Source: Pseudoneurospora amorphoporcata (lineage: Eukaryota; Ascomycota; Sordariomycetes; Sordariales; Sordariaceae). Taken from it: a stretch of DNA of 64,000 bases. This document shows positions 54,297-64,000 of this stretch, piece by piece. The position numbers and the translations under genes are program-made. Each line of letters begins with the position of its first letter. Within the stretch, counting starts at the first letter, position 1. Location: positions 62,001-126,000 of the forward strand of contig MU859142.1 of NCBI GenBank assembly GCA_033297205.1, given 5' to 3'. Under the pieces are notes generated by a model, which was given only the letters and a program-made list of their open reading frames with translations, searched no databases and was not told the DNA's origin.

Positions 54297-57141
54297 GCGA
54301 CTCATTACGAGGTCAAAAGATAATGAGGGTGTGCATGTTGGCGTTTTGTCTATCGGTGCTAGAATCTAGACTTGGAGAAACACAGACTTGTTGATGGATA
54401 CCATTTTGAGTTGGTACCTACTTTCCGCTCGCAAGCTGACCTTTGGCTTGATCCGTGAATCCGCATCCGAGATTGTAACTTAAGAGGGGCCATTACCAAC
54501 TGTCTTCTTGAGGATAGACCCAATTGGCGATAATGAAGCACAAGAATGACACACCTGGTAAGCTCGGTTATCTTTGAATAATCCCTAGGGGCAGCTAATG
54601 GATAAAAAAAGTGACCAACATACTCTCAAGGGTCACAGGCTTGGCTTCAGCTGCCCAGATTTCCATTCCGATACCTTGACTTGAGAACGTTTTGACTGCT
54701 TCAAAAGAGCCCGCGGTCATTTGTATGGTACCCTTGGTACAACGTCTCAGCTTTCAGTCACTTGTACATTATGCAGATAGGAATACATAACTCCACATTC
54801 GCATGCGTGCCTAACCGACGACATGCAATGCACACATCAGATGCCAGCAATTCTGGACTTAAAGCTGAAGTGTACCTAAAAGATGAAATCATCACATATG
54901 AAATCTTTCTCTTGCAGCACACTCTGCTAGGAACGAATCCCTTTTCTTCCTTCCAGCTACCCCAGCTTTCAATAAAATACCAGACCTTCAATCTCGAAGT
55001 TCTTCAGGGTAGCATAGCACAGGACTTTGAAGCTCCCACTAGTTTTCCATGAACTGAGTCATCCAAGACTGATGAGACTGATGCCAACCCAGCTCAGCAT
55101 GCCAAGACGTCTGATGCCGAGACTGCGCTGAATGGTGGGACCCAACTTTTGCGGCAATTGGTGGTCTCCACAGCGGACCGTCCCGTGGGTTTAAACCTTT
55201 TTGGGATGAAGTGTGGTCTGAGCTTTTGAGTTTTGGTGATGGCTTCAGATGATGTTAAGACGTCACCTCCAGCGTGGGGCTTCAAGGGCGGACTTCGTTA
55301 CAATCAATCATCGAAAAAACACACGAGAACTAAGCGAAAATTCCATCATGAGCCACTCGCGATGAGTCGAGAGTCCTTCCGAGCATGGGAGAAAGCTAGG
55401 AACAGCCTGATTTGTCAAGGTGGATAAATTGGTATTACTTGAAAGGATTGGGTGCTGTATCAATATGTTCTGTTAATGCTGGAATTGGGGATAATCCAAT
55501 TCCGGTTGGCCTTATCACAGTGCCCATTATTGGAGACTCGTTGACTGGAATACGTATTCAGAAACATGCCCCTGAACTTAAAAATTGAAAAAGAAGTAAA
55601 ACAAAAACCATTCAAGCGGTTGAGGCACGTCTGTCTGCGGAACTGTATGGAATAATGGCTAAGAGTAACCCGACGTTTATAGCTGTAAGTTTTGTGGTCT
55701 CGTGACCCTTCATTACAACTGAAAATGCCGTGGACTATGGGCTATCAGCTCCTTGGTACTGGTGGATGAAACAGTACCGCCGTTGGTCACAGGTTGAACT
55801 CATGTATCGGCCAGTTTCATTTTCTCTGTGCTTCCCCTTTTGTTTTGGCGTCTTGAGATATTGGGTCTAATGTGCATAGCATAGGACGTGATGGGTTTTG
55901 AGTTAACCTGTGGAAGACGTAGACGATGACCAATGGATGAAGAAAACAGCATGGATGAGGAGATGGCAGTGGAAGGTGCGGTTTGTACTCAATTCCCGCA
56001 TTTATTCTAAGAATAATTTACATATGAGCCCATCAGCGATCAGTTACTGACATTGAATTGAACAAAAACAGAAAATTTTCCAGAAGACTCCAGACTGAAT
56101 CATATCAGCCCAAACCCTCTTTGAAACTTGCCTGGTGATTCTAGCTGTTGGTCACCGATGATAGCAGATGTACCCGCGCAATCAGATGCCCTAGTGACCA
56201 ATAATAACATATGTTCAAGGGGCTAGTGATGGGGCTCCGGCTTGCTTGAGTTCGTGGATAGGTGAATGATTCCATGCTCTTGGACGGTAGCGGAGAAGGT
56301 CCTTGACGTCTCAAGTTTGAGGTTGTGACTGCGGCATTGGCGAATGGTGTTCATCATCCGGAGCAAGATAGGAAGGAGGTCAAGAAAGTCATGGCCGGAG
56401 ATTTCGGGGAGAAGTGCCATTAGAACGTGCTGGTAGGCTTATGAGACTTCGGATGGAATCTTGCCTCGCGTGAACTGCTTCTTCGGTAACGATCGTTGGA
56501 ATAACATCGGAGAGAACCACGTGTAAAACTGTAAACAGCACTTGGCATATTCAACAGGACTATAAAGCAACCCCCAGTAGGAACTCGAGAGATAGTGAGC
56601 AGTGAAACATAGACATCATTCAGTCGGTTCTCGATCCAGTCGACTTTCTGTGATCCCAAATTCATAGAAGTCGGTGGAGATGCTCAAACTTTTAATCTGG
56701 AACAATATTTTACCCCATTGTAGATAGCATCATAGTGAGAAAGCCGTTCGATGTTGTTGAGTTGAGAGGAGTATATGGCGCGTGCTTGCCAAATTCGTCT
56801 GTCGGGTTTCGGTCAACGATATCAACCAATCTGGCTCACCAAGGAATGAGTCGAGTCGAAGCCATCTCCATCAAAAGCAACGAGCAGCCCCTTTCCACGG
56901 AAAGGTGTTGCGGGCGACGCGAGGCAGGGTCACTGGGATTGAAGCCAGTCGTTGCCAAGAGAAAAGCTCTCAATGAAGTTCCGAATTTAAAGTTGTGGGG
57001 GAGGGGCTCCCAAGGTTGACCCACCACATCTCCACAATTATGTTTGCCGTGGATCTGGGATTGGAGCTCCAGATTGGATGATAACTATTAGTGGCCCCCA
57101 GCCGGCGTCGGAGTCTCGGAGACTATGTCAACCAAACAACT
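54297..57141. other. Intergenic, no gene recognised
   Basis: About 2.8 kb of AT-richer sequence with short frames only, the longest under 100 codons, none with a recognisable domain. It contains the zuo1 3' flank and the distal promoter of lys2. No tRNA or repeat was identified. Confidence 0.5.
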
Positions 57142-57148
57142 TGAGTCA
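57142..57148 (+). promoter_or_regulatory. CPC1/Gcn4-type site TGAGTCA
   Basis: A perfect TGAGTCA lies 216 bp upstream of the lys2 start codon. This heptad binds the bZIP activator CPC1 (Gcn4) in the cross-pathway response to amino-acid starvation and fits a lysine biosynthesis promoter. Confidence 0.6.
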
Positions 57149-57363
57149 CACTTGAAGTCACTAAACTTTTAGGCCCTCTGATTCACCCTTGGCGTCATTC
57201 GCCCCAGAAAATAAAATATCGCGAAGCCGGCGCCTTTCTTCCTCTCCCCGCTACTCCTCTCAAAGAATCTTTATCAATTACCCTTTTTGAAACTCTCCTC
57301 GGTCTTGCCTTGGCTCCTAATACGCAGATCGGCCTCCATATACACAAACACGACATAATCACA

Positions 57364-60300
57364 ATGGCGTCCGTATTACCCGATCCCACAATCGACCTCG
57401 ACTGGTCCGGTTACGTCGGTTCCATCCAGGAGCACTTCAGACGCAACGCCGAGGCGCACCCCGATAGGACATGCGTCGTCGAGACCAAGACTTCCACAAC
57501 ACCAGAGAGGCGCTTCACATACCGCCAGATCTATGAAGCCTCCAACACACTAGCTTGGTACCTGCACAAGGCCGGCATCACAAATGGCGATGTCGTCATG
57601 ATTTGGGCCCATCGGTCCGTCGACCTGGTGGTGGCCCTCATGGGTATTCTGGTACGTAGTACTACTTCGTCTGTGATTCGATGCCACCAGCCGTAGTCCT
57701 GTCTAACCGTATACCTTACATACATATGTAGGCCTCTGGCGCAACCATGACAGTTCTCGATCCTGCCTATCCCCCGGCAAGACAGCAGATTTACCTCGAA
57801 GTCTCCCAGCCCAGTGCGCTCCTACGAATTGGCCGTGCCACAGACGAGAACGGCTCATTGGCCCCCTTGGTCCAGAAGTACATTGACGACGAGCTCAAGC
57901 TCAAGACCGACGTCCCAGACTTGCGCCTTCGTGACGACGGTATCCTCTATGGTGGTGAGGTCGATGGCAAGGATATCTTTGCCGAAGTAAAGCAATTGGC
58001 TTCCGCGCCTCCCGATGTCATCGTCGGTCCCGACTCGAACCCCACACTATCCTTCACTTCCGGAAGTGAGGGTCGCCCCAAGGGTGTCCTCGGCCGTCAC
58101 TACAGTCTGGTCAAGTACTTCGGCTGGATGGCCGAGCGCTTCAACCTCTCCTCCGAGAGCAGATACACCCTCCTTTCCGGCATTGCCCACGATCCGGTAC
58201 AGCGCGACATCTTCACCCCCCTCTTCCTTGGTGCTCAGCTTCTTGTCCCATCCCGCGAGGATATTCAGCATGAGAAGCTTGCTGAGTGGATGAAGGAGCA
58301 CAAGCCCACTGTTACCCACTTGACTCCCGCCATGGGTCAGATTCTTGTTGGCGGCGCTACCGCTGAGTTCCCCAGCCTGGAGAATGTCTTCTTCGTTGGT
58401 GACGTTCTGACCACCCGCGACTGCCGTGCTTTGAGACGTTTGGCTGAGAATGCCAACATTATCAACATGTATGGCACTACCGAGACCCAGCGTGCTGTCA
58501 GTTACTTCGAGATCCCCAGCCGCAATAGGGACCCTGACTTCCTTGAAAGAGAGCTCAAGGACACCGTCCCTGCGGGTACGGGCATGCAAAACGTCCAGCT
58601 CCTGGTCGTCAACCGTGAGAACCGCGGGCAGCAGTGCCAGGTTGGCGAGGTTGGAGAGATTTACGTTCGTGCTGCCGGTCTTGCCGAAGGCTATCTCGGC
58701 GACCCGGCTTTGAACGAGCAAAAGTTCTTGAACAACTGGTTTGTCGACAACAGCAAGTGGGTTGAGGCGGATGCTAAGCTCAACAAGAACGAGCCCTGGA
58801 GAAAGTACTACAAGGGCCCCAGAGACAGACTTTACCGCACTGGCGATCTTGGACGCTACCTCGAGTCTGGTGATGTCGAGTGCGTTGGCCGCGCTGATGA
58901 CCAGGTCAAGATTCGCGGTTTCCGTATCGAGCTCAACGATATTGACAGCAACTTGAGCCAAAGCCCTCTTATTCGTGACTGCAAGACCCTCGTCCGCAGA
59001 GATCGTAACGAGGAGCCGACTCTTGTCAGCTACATTGTCCCTGAGCACAAGGAGTGGCTCAAGTGGCTCGAGGTTCGTGGCCTCGCTGATGTCGAGGACG
59101 AGGGTGTCGAGATGGGTCCCGTCACCGTCTATCTCAAGAAGTACAGGCGCATGCAGGCTGAGATCCGCGATCATCTGAGCGCTCGCCTCCCTATCTATGC
59201 TGTCCCGACCATTTATGTCGTCCTCAAGAAGATGCCTCTGAACCCCAACGGGAAGGTTGACAAGCCTAACCTTCCTTTCCCTGATGTGGCTGAGCGTGTT
59301 GAGGATGCCTCCGATGAGGACTTGAAGAACTGGGAGTCGCTTACCGAGACCGAGCGCACCGTGGCCCAGCTCTGGGCCGATGTTATCCTTGGTCTTAACC
59401 CCAAGACGATCAAGCGTGAGAACGCTTTCTTCGATCTGGGTGGTCACAGTTTGTTGGCTCAGCAGTTCCTCCTAAACATTCGTAAGGCGATTGGCAGGGA
59501 TGTGTCTATCAACGTTCTCTACGAGCACCCTAGCCTCGCTGGTTTCTGTGCCCAAGTTGACAAGCTCCTCGGAGAGGAAACCAGTGGTGTCACCGCTGAG
59601 GCTGGTGCGGACGAGTACGCCAAGTCTTTGGATGAGCTTTTGGCTCAGCTTCCCGAGAAGTATCTCTCGGCCGACCCTGCTACCCTTGGCTCCGAGGAGC
59701 TGACTGTCTTCCTCACTGGTGCCACCGGTTTCCTGGGTTCCTACTTGGTCAAGGATGTCCTTGACCGTACGGTCCGCACCGTCAAGCTGATTGCCCACGT
59801 CCGTGGTGTTAAGGACTCGACGGCGGCGCTCGAGCGTCTCCGTCGCTCTCTCCAGGGTTACGGCCTCTGGAATGATGAGTGGACTGGAAGACTTAGCACC
59901 GTCGTCGGTGACTTGGCCAAGCCCAACCTTGGCATTGATGATGCCGATTGGGCAGAGCTTGCTCAGAAGGTGGACGTTGTTATTCACAACGGCGCCACTG
60001 TTCACTGGGTCAAGCGCTACCATGATATGATGGCCGCCAACGTCTTGTCCACCGTTGACGCCATGAAGCTTTGCAACGAGGGCAAGCCTAAGGCCTTCTG
60101 CTTCATCAGCTCCACCAGTGTCCTTGACACGGACTACTACTTCAACCTGTCTGACAAGCAGGTCAGCACCGGACGTGGTGCCATCATGGAGTCCGACGAC
60201 ATGGAGGGTAGCCGTAGTGGCCTCGGAACTGGCTACGGCCAGACCAAGTGGGTCTCTGAGCAGCTTGTCCGCGAAGCCGGCAAGCGTGGTCTCCTGGGTT

Positions 60301-60971
60301 CCGTTGTCCGTCCTGGCTACATCCTGGGTGATGCCAACACCGGTGTGTGCAACGTCGATGATTTCTTGGTCCGCATGCTCAAGGGCTGCATTCAGATCTC
60401 TTCGCGTCCCCACATCGTCAACACCGTCAACGCCGTTCCCGTCAACCACGTCGCCCGTACCGTCGTGGCTGCTGCGCTCAACCCCATCCCCAGCGGTGTG
60501 CACGTCATTCACGTCACCGCCCATCCTCGTCTCCGCATGAACGAGTACCTCGCCATCCTGGAGTACTACGGCTACAAGACTCCCGAGACTAGCTACGAGG
60601 AGTGGAAGGCCGAGCTCGAGAAGTTCGTTTCTGCTGGTTCCTTGGTCAAGGATCAGGAGCAGCACGCTCTCATGCCCCTTTACCACTTCTGCACGAACGA
60701 CCTTCCCGCCAACACTCGTGCCCCTGAGATGGACGACCGGAACGCCGTGTCTGTCTTGAAGGCCGATGCCGACAAGTGGACTGGCGTCGATGACTCCACT
60801 GGTAGCAGTATCGGCAGAGAGGAGGTTGGCAAGTTCCTTGCTTACCTCTCTGAGATCAACTATGTCCCCAAGCCTACCGAGAGGGGTCGTCCTCTGCCGC
60901 AGATCCAGCCTGAGGTTCTCAAGGCGCTGGCGGTTGGTGGTGCTACCGGTGGTCGTGGTGGTGCTCACTAA
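57364..60971 (+). CDS. lys2: L-alpha-aminoadipate reductase (large subunit)
   Basis: Exons 57364-57651 and 57732-60971 (80-bp intron) give 1175 aa. The protein is an NRPS-like single module: an adenylation domain with LSFTSGSEGRPKG (about 202-214), NMYGTTETQRAVSYF and LYRTGDLGRYL; a carrier domain with the phosphopantetheine Ser669 in FFDLGGHSLLAQQ; and a short-chain-dehydrogenase-like reductase with VFLTGATGFLGSYLVKDVL (about 755-773) and a Tyr931-x3-Lys motif (YGQTK). It activates 2-aminoadipate with ATP and reduces it with NADPH to the semialdehyde in fungal lysine synthesis. Lys5 must attach the phosphopantetheine arm. The start MASVLPDPTIDLDWSGYVGS is the first ATG. The length matches other ascomycete Lys2. 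Confidence 0.97.
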
Positions 60972-62057
60972 TAATTTTTCCTTTTTAAGTTGTATGAATT
61001 TGGGCGAATCTGGGTAGGGAAAAGCAAAAGGCATCTGGCGTGGTTTTCTATGGACAGGAATATCGGAAAAGGTTATCCTCGAGACATAAAAGGGACATAA
61101 CTTGGTACAGATCTCTCGTGTATCTAGTCTATATGACTTGCAAATAATAGACAACGGTCATGATCAAGCCCAAGGGCATTCTAACAACAAAGCTGGTGCT
61201 CATGCTGACTTCATATCTCGACCAATTTGACCGACTTATATCATGGCCGCTCGTTGATGTCTAACAAGTTATTGCTGCTCATGCGGCCCGGTGGTTTGGC
61301 CTCAACCCGACATAAACAATATCACTTGATCGATTCGACACTCGATGTCGCACCATTTTCTGCGCGCCGACTTACGAACACAAAGCGTCTTCCCCGCTCA
61401 TTGCAAATGGGCCCGAAAGCCCCCGTCAACGACTCACTTAACCATATTTGATGTTGCCACCAAATTTTAACTTGTGCAGTACGAGCTCTCCAAGCAAGCA
61501 ATATCCAACCCAACCCTGTGATGCCGATGTTGAGACATTGGTCAAAATCAGAACAGCCCGTTCATCGAAAAAATGGCATATGCACCTCAGCAGGCCCAGG
61601 TTCAGCGCATTTAGCCTCATCCTATGAGAAAGTCTCCTTCAGCCCGTCCACAATATGCGCTTGCCGACTTACCCACTGCTTTCTTCCACTTGGAGACAAC
61701 TGCCGCTTTCTCGTTCAAACCCCTCTCATTTGAGGTATATCAGACTACACATATCCGCCAAAATAATCTAGGGTAATGGCATCATTGTTAAGTGGATGCG
61801 TGAGTTTGTTCGTCCGGCAGTCTGGGTCAAGACATACGTCTTTGAGAGTCGTAACACGATCTGGATATTAGGCCTAAAAGCTCCTAGACCTTGGCTGATG
61901 TTCATGGAAAATGGATGGCTAGTTCGAATGTGTTTCTTCGTATAACAAGCACCAACGGCCCCGCAGGGGAGAAAGAATTTCCAGAGCCCACCCACGCCAG
62001 TTCTGGACTTGAACTGCCAAAAGAACAAGGACAGCCGGCTATCGAAAGAAATCCATC
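60972..62057. other. Intergenic between lys2 and the S28 peptidase pseudogene
   Basis: This about 1.1-kb spacer contains the 3' flank of lys2 and the promoter side of the next gene. No supported frame, RNA gene or repeat was found. Confidence 0.5.
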
Positions 62058-64000
62058 ATGAAGCTCTCTCCCGGGGCAGTCCTCCCCTTTGCGGCATGGA
62101 CAGCACCAAAAGCAAGCCTGAGAGGGACACCGGAAATTACTCCTTCTTCGACAACGAAGGGAGTCAGTCTAGCCATCAACAACCTTGTTGGAGCTTCCTG
62201 TGGCTGGTTCGAGCAGCCCGTTGATTATAACGACCCTAAGCTCGGAACATGGCAGCAACAGTACTGCGTCAGTAGGGAGTGGTGGGCTGGACCGGGGTCA
62301 CCTGTGAGTTTTTCCACAAAACAAGAAAAATTCCCAAAAAATTGGTTGTCGAAAGGGTGTATACAGACTGACCGATATGTCAGGTCGTCTTCATGACCCC
62401 TGGAGAGGAGCCCATCATCAGATCAGTATCGTCCAGTCTTGGATACACGTTCCTCCAGAACACCACCATGCCTGGGATGTATGCGCAGGCTATCGGTACT
62501 GTTACTGTTGTTCTTGAGCGTCAGTGATCATTTCCCTCCCCCGTGCTTTTTTCCATGTTCACTGACGTCTGGCAAACAGATCGGTACTTCGGGGGATCCT
62601 CTCCCTACGATAGCTTCGACTCCGAAACTCTACAATACCTCACCACCAAGCAGGCAGCAGCAGATATCGATAACTTTGCCCAGAAAATACAGTTTCGGTT
62701 CGACAAGAACCAGACAAGTAACTCCCCAAAAGCTGCGAGTTCTTCTCCTGTACTGTTAAGGACTTATCAGGTTTGGTTGCACCACCAACACCTCCCCCGC
62801 CAACAGCCCTGGATCTACTACGGCGCCTCCTACACCGCCACCATCGGCTCCTGGATTGAGCAATTCCACCTGGGCGTCTTCCACGCCTTCCACCTCAGCA
62901 GCGCCATCGTCGAAGCCAACCCGGACAACTGGTACTACTACGACACCATCCGGCAGGGTATCGATGCGCTCTGGAATGGTACCAAATACGGTAACGGCGC
63001 CAGCTGCAGTCTGGCGCTCAACATCGTTAGTGAGTTTGTCGATAGTATATTGCTTCCCGACGATGGGACGAAGAGGGATGGGAAAAAGGTCGAGGCGTTG
63101 AAACAATTCCTTTAGGGCGGGGTTTCCTATTGAGAATGATGATTTTGCTTAGTAAGTTTTGTTCTTTCTATTTTCAAGATGACTGACTGATGGTTGACGA
63201 TTGAACAGTGCCATCGCCACGCCATTCAGATACTGGCAAGGAGACAGGAGGTTACAAAGATATCCTCCGGCTATGCAACGCCGTGGTGGCCGACAATCAT
63301 ACCATTGACGGCGGTGTACTGGGAACGGTCCCGGCGCCGGTGAAGAACTTTGCTTCGTATTTTGTGCAAAAGTTTATTGATTCTAGTTCGTTCCTTCCTT
63401 TCATTTCCTTTCCTTTCTTCTTTCCGTCGCTCCTTCCCCCCGGCTCTTTCCATCTACCATCCAAACCATTCATACCCCAGCTCTTTCTCTTCTTCTCTCC
63501 TTCAAACCTCCAATTTCAAACCATTAACCCCACGCTCTCACCAAAAACAGCATGCACCTACTTCGATGTCTGGGGCCAAGACGACCCCCTCTGGTGCCTC
63601 AACACACACGACCTTCTCAACCCCTTCTTCGAAGCCCGCACGCTCGGCAACCCCTGGCGAACTTATCTCAGTAATCAGACCATCATCTTTTTTAGGCAGG
63701 GGGCGACCTAGGTGGTCTGAGCGCTGAGATAATGGCGAACATGGTACTGGTTCCTGTGCAACGAGCCGCTTGCATCATGGGCTACCGGGGCGCCCAAGAC
63801 TACTTCCCCGAAAGAAAAGAAGCAAATCTCGATATGACGCCCGGATACTGGCAACGCCAATGCGAGATGCATTTTCCCACGGCTGAAAATGGATACCAGT
63901 ACGGCAGCGCCAAGGGAAAGACAACGGAGATGTTGAATAAGAGGACGGGCGGGTGGAGGAGGGTGAAGGAACGGAAGAGGGTGGTGTGGACAAATGGGTG
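62058..64000 (+). pseudogene. S28 serine carboxypeptidase pseudogene, MITE-disrupted and frameshifted
   Basis: Exons 62058-62303, 62384-62519 and 62580 onward give an S28 (prolyl carboxypeptidase-like) sequence: SCGWFEQPVDYNDPKLGTWQ, VVLEHRYFGGSSPYDSFDSE, PWIYYGASYTATIGSWIEQF (nucleophile Ser), FHLSSAIVEANPDNWYYYDT, then TYFDVWGQDDPLWCLNTHDL and WYWFLCNEPLASW. The reading frame changes at about 62806, where TNTSPANSP and PWIYYG are in different frames with one C missing from the run, and again near 63110, 63240 and 63790. A 70-bp inverted-repeat element splits an exon at 63663-63732. The C-terminal part beyond (QDYFPERKEANLDMTPGYWQ, CEMHFPTAENGY) is still recognisable up to the window edge. 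The gene is inactive unless the sequence contains errors. Confidence 0.85.
63655..63740. mobile_element. 70-bp hAT-like MITE with 8-bp target-site duplication
   Basis: TGGCGAAC occurs at 63655-63662 and again at 63733-63740, flanking a 70-bp element (63663-63732). Its ends are inverted repeats: TTATCTCAG at the left and CTGAGATAA at the right, extending to about 22 bp with 18 matches. Removing the element and one TGGCGAAC rejoins NPWR with TWYWFLCNE, the expected S28 peptide. An 8-bp duplication with terminal inverted repeats is the hallmark of hAT transposons; no transposase is encoded. Confidence 0.9.

Noticed and set aside
53247..54305. 352-codon minus-strand frame opposite zuo1
   Set aside because: Antisense of the Lys/Ala-rich helix; its Leu/Ser/Gly-rich product follows from codon bias.
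58047..61154. Long minus-strand frames (466 and 560 codons) opposite lys2
   Set aside because: They are antisense shadows of a GC-rich, biased coding sequence on the plus strand, with no domains and no splicing of their own.
1..64000. CRISPR arrays, rRNA, bacterial-type operons or ribosome binding sites
   Set aside because: None seen; the sequence is clearly eukaryotic nuclear DNA with spliceosomal introns.

Overview
This window comes from the nuclear genome of a filamentous ascomycete, most likely a sordariomycete of the order Sordariales. The evidence is short introns (about 50-165 bp) with GTAAGT-like donors and CTAAC/CTGAC branch sites, GC-rich coding exons in AT-richer spacers, and a gene set typical of that group: a HAM-4/PRO45 FHA protein, an AA9 copper monooxygenase, an ascomycete multicopper oxidase and a fungal Lys2. 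From memory, the order AA9 - PDH E1 beta - ERG6 - SLT11 - MZM1 - ZUO1 - LYS2 resembles Neurospora linkage group I; this was not checked.

Left third (1-13 kb): repeat-rich and gene-poor. It holds a broken Copia retroelement on the minus strand (1 to about 3.9 kb), two small doubtful ORFs, a 35-base A tract, a Gypsy reverse-transcriptase scrap (9.04-9.35 kb), a hairpin-rich LTR-like block (9.5-10.35 kb) and two frameshifted gene relics. One compact four-exon gene of unknown function (95 aa) sits at 12.66-13.26 kb.

Middle (15-32.5 kb): ham-4 (STRIPAK/SLMAP homologue), mgr2 (TIM23 subunit), a laccase-like oxidase, an unknown basic protein with an overlapping upstream ORF, and a tandem array of three minus-strand genes encoding a small Cys-rich, RanBP2-like zinc finger. 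In two of the three copies the finger is interrupted at exactly the same residue by an in-frame TAG. The frame stays open and the remaining zinc ligands follow. This is the most interesting signal in the window. A-to-I editing of UAG to UGG, known in Sordariomycete sexual tissue, is a testable explanation; RIP or simple decay are the alternatives.

Right half (32.9-64 kb): mostly conserved housekeeping genes. A class I sirtuin (hst2) lies beside quinolinate phosphoribosyltransferase, so an NAD consumer and an NAD maker are neighbours. Then come an RCC1-repeat protein with a GC-AG intron, an AA9 enzyme, a type II membrane protein with a Cys-rich ectodomain, mitochondrial PDH E1 beta, ERG6 divergent from SLT11 with an 18-bp perfect palindrome between them, MZM1 divergent from ZUO1, and LYS2 with a CPC1/Gcn4 site upstream. 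The window ends inside an S28 serine-peptidase pseudogene that carries several frameshifts and a 70-bp hAT-like MITE flanked by a perfect 8-bp target duplication.
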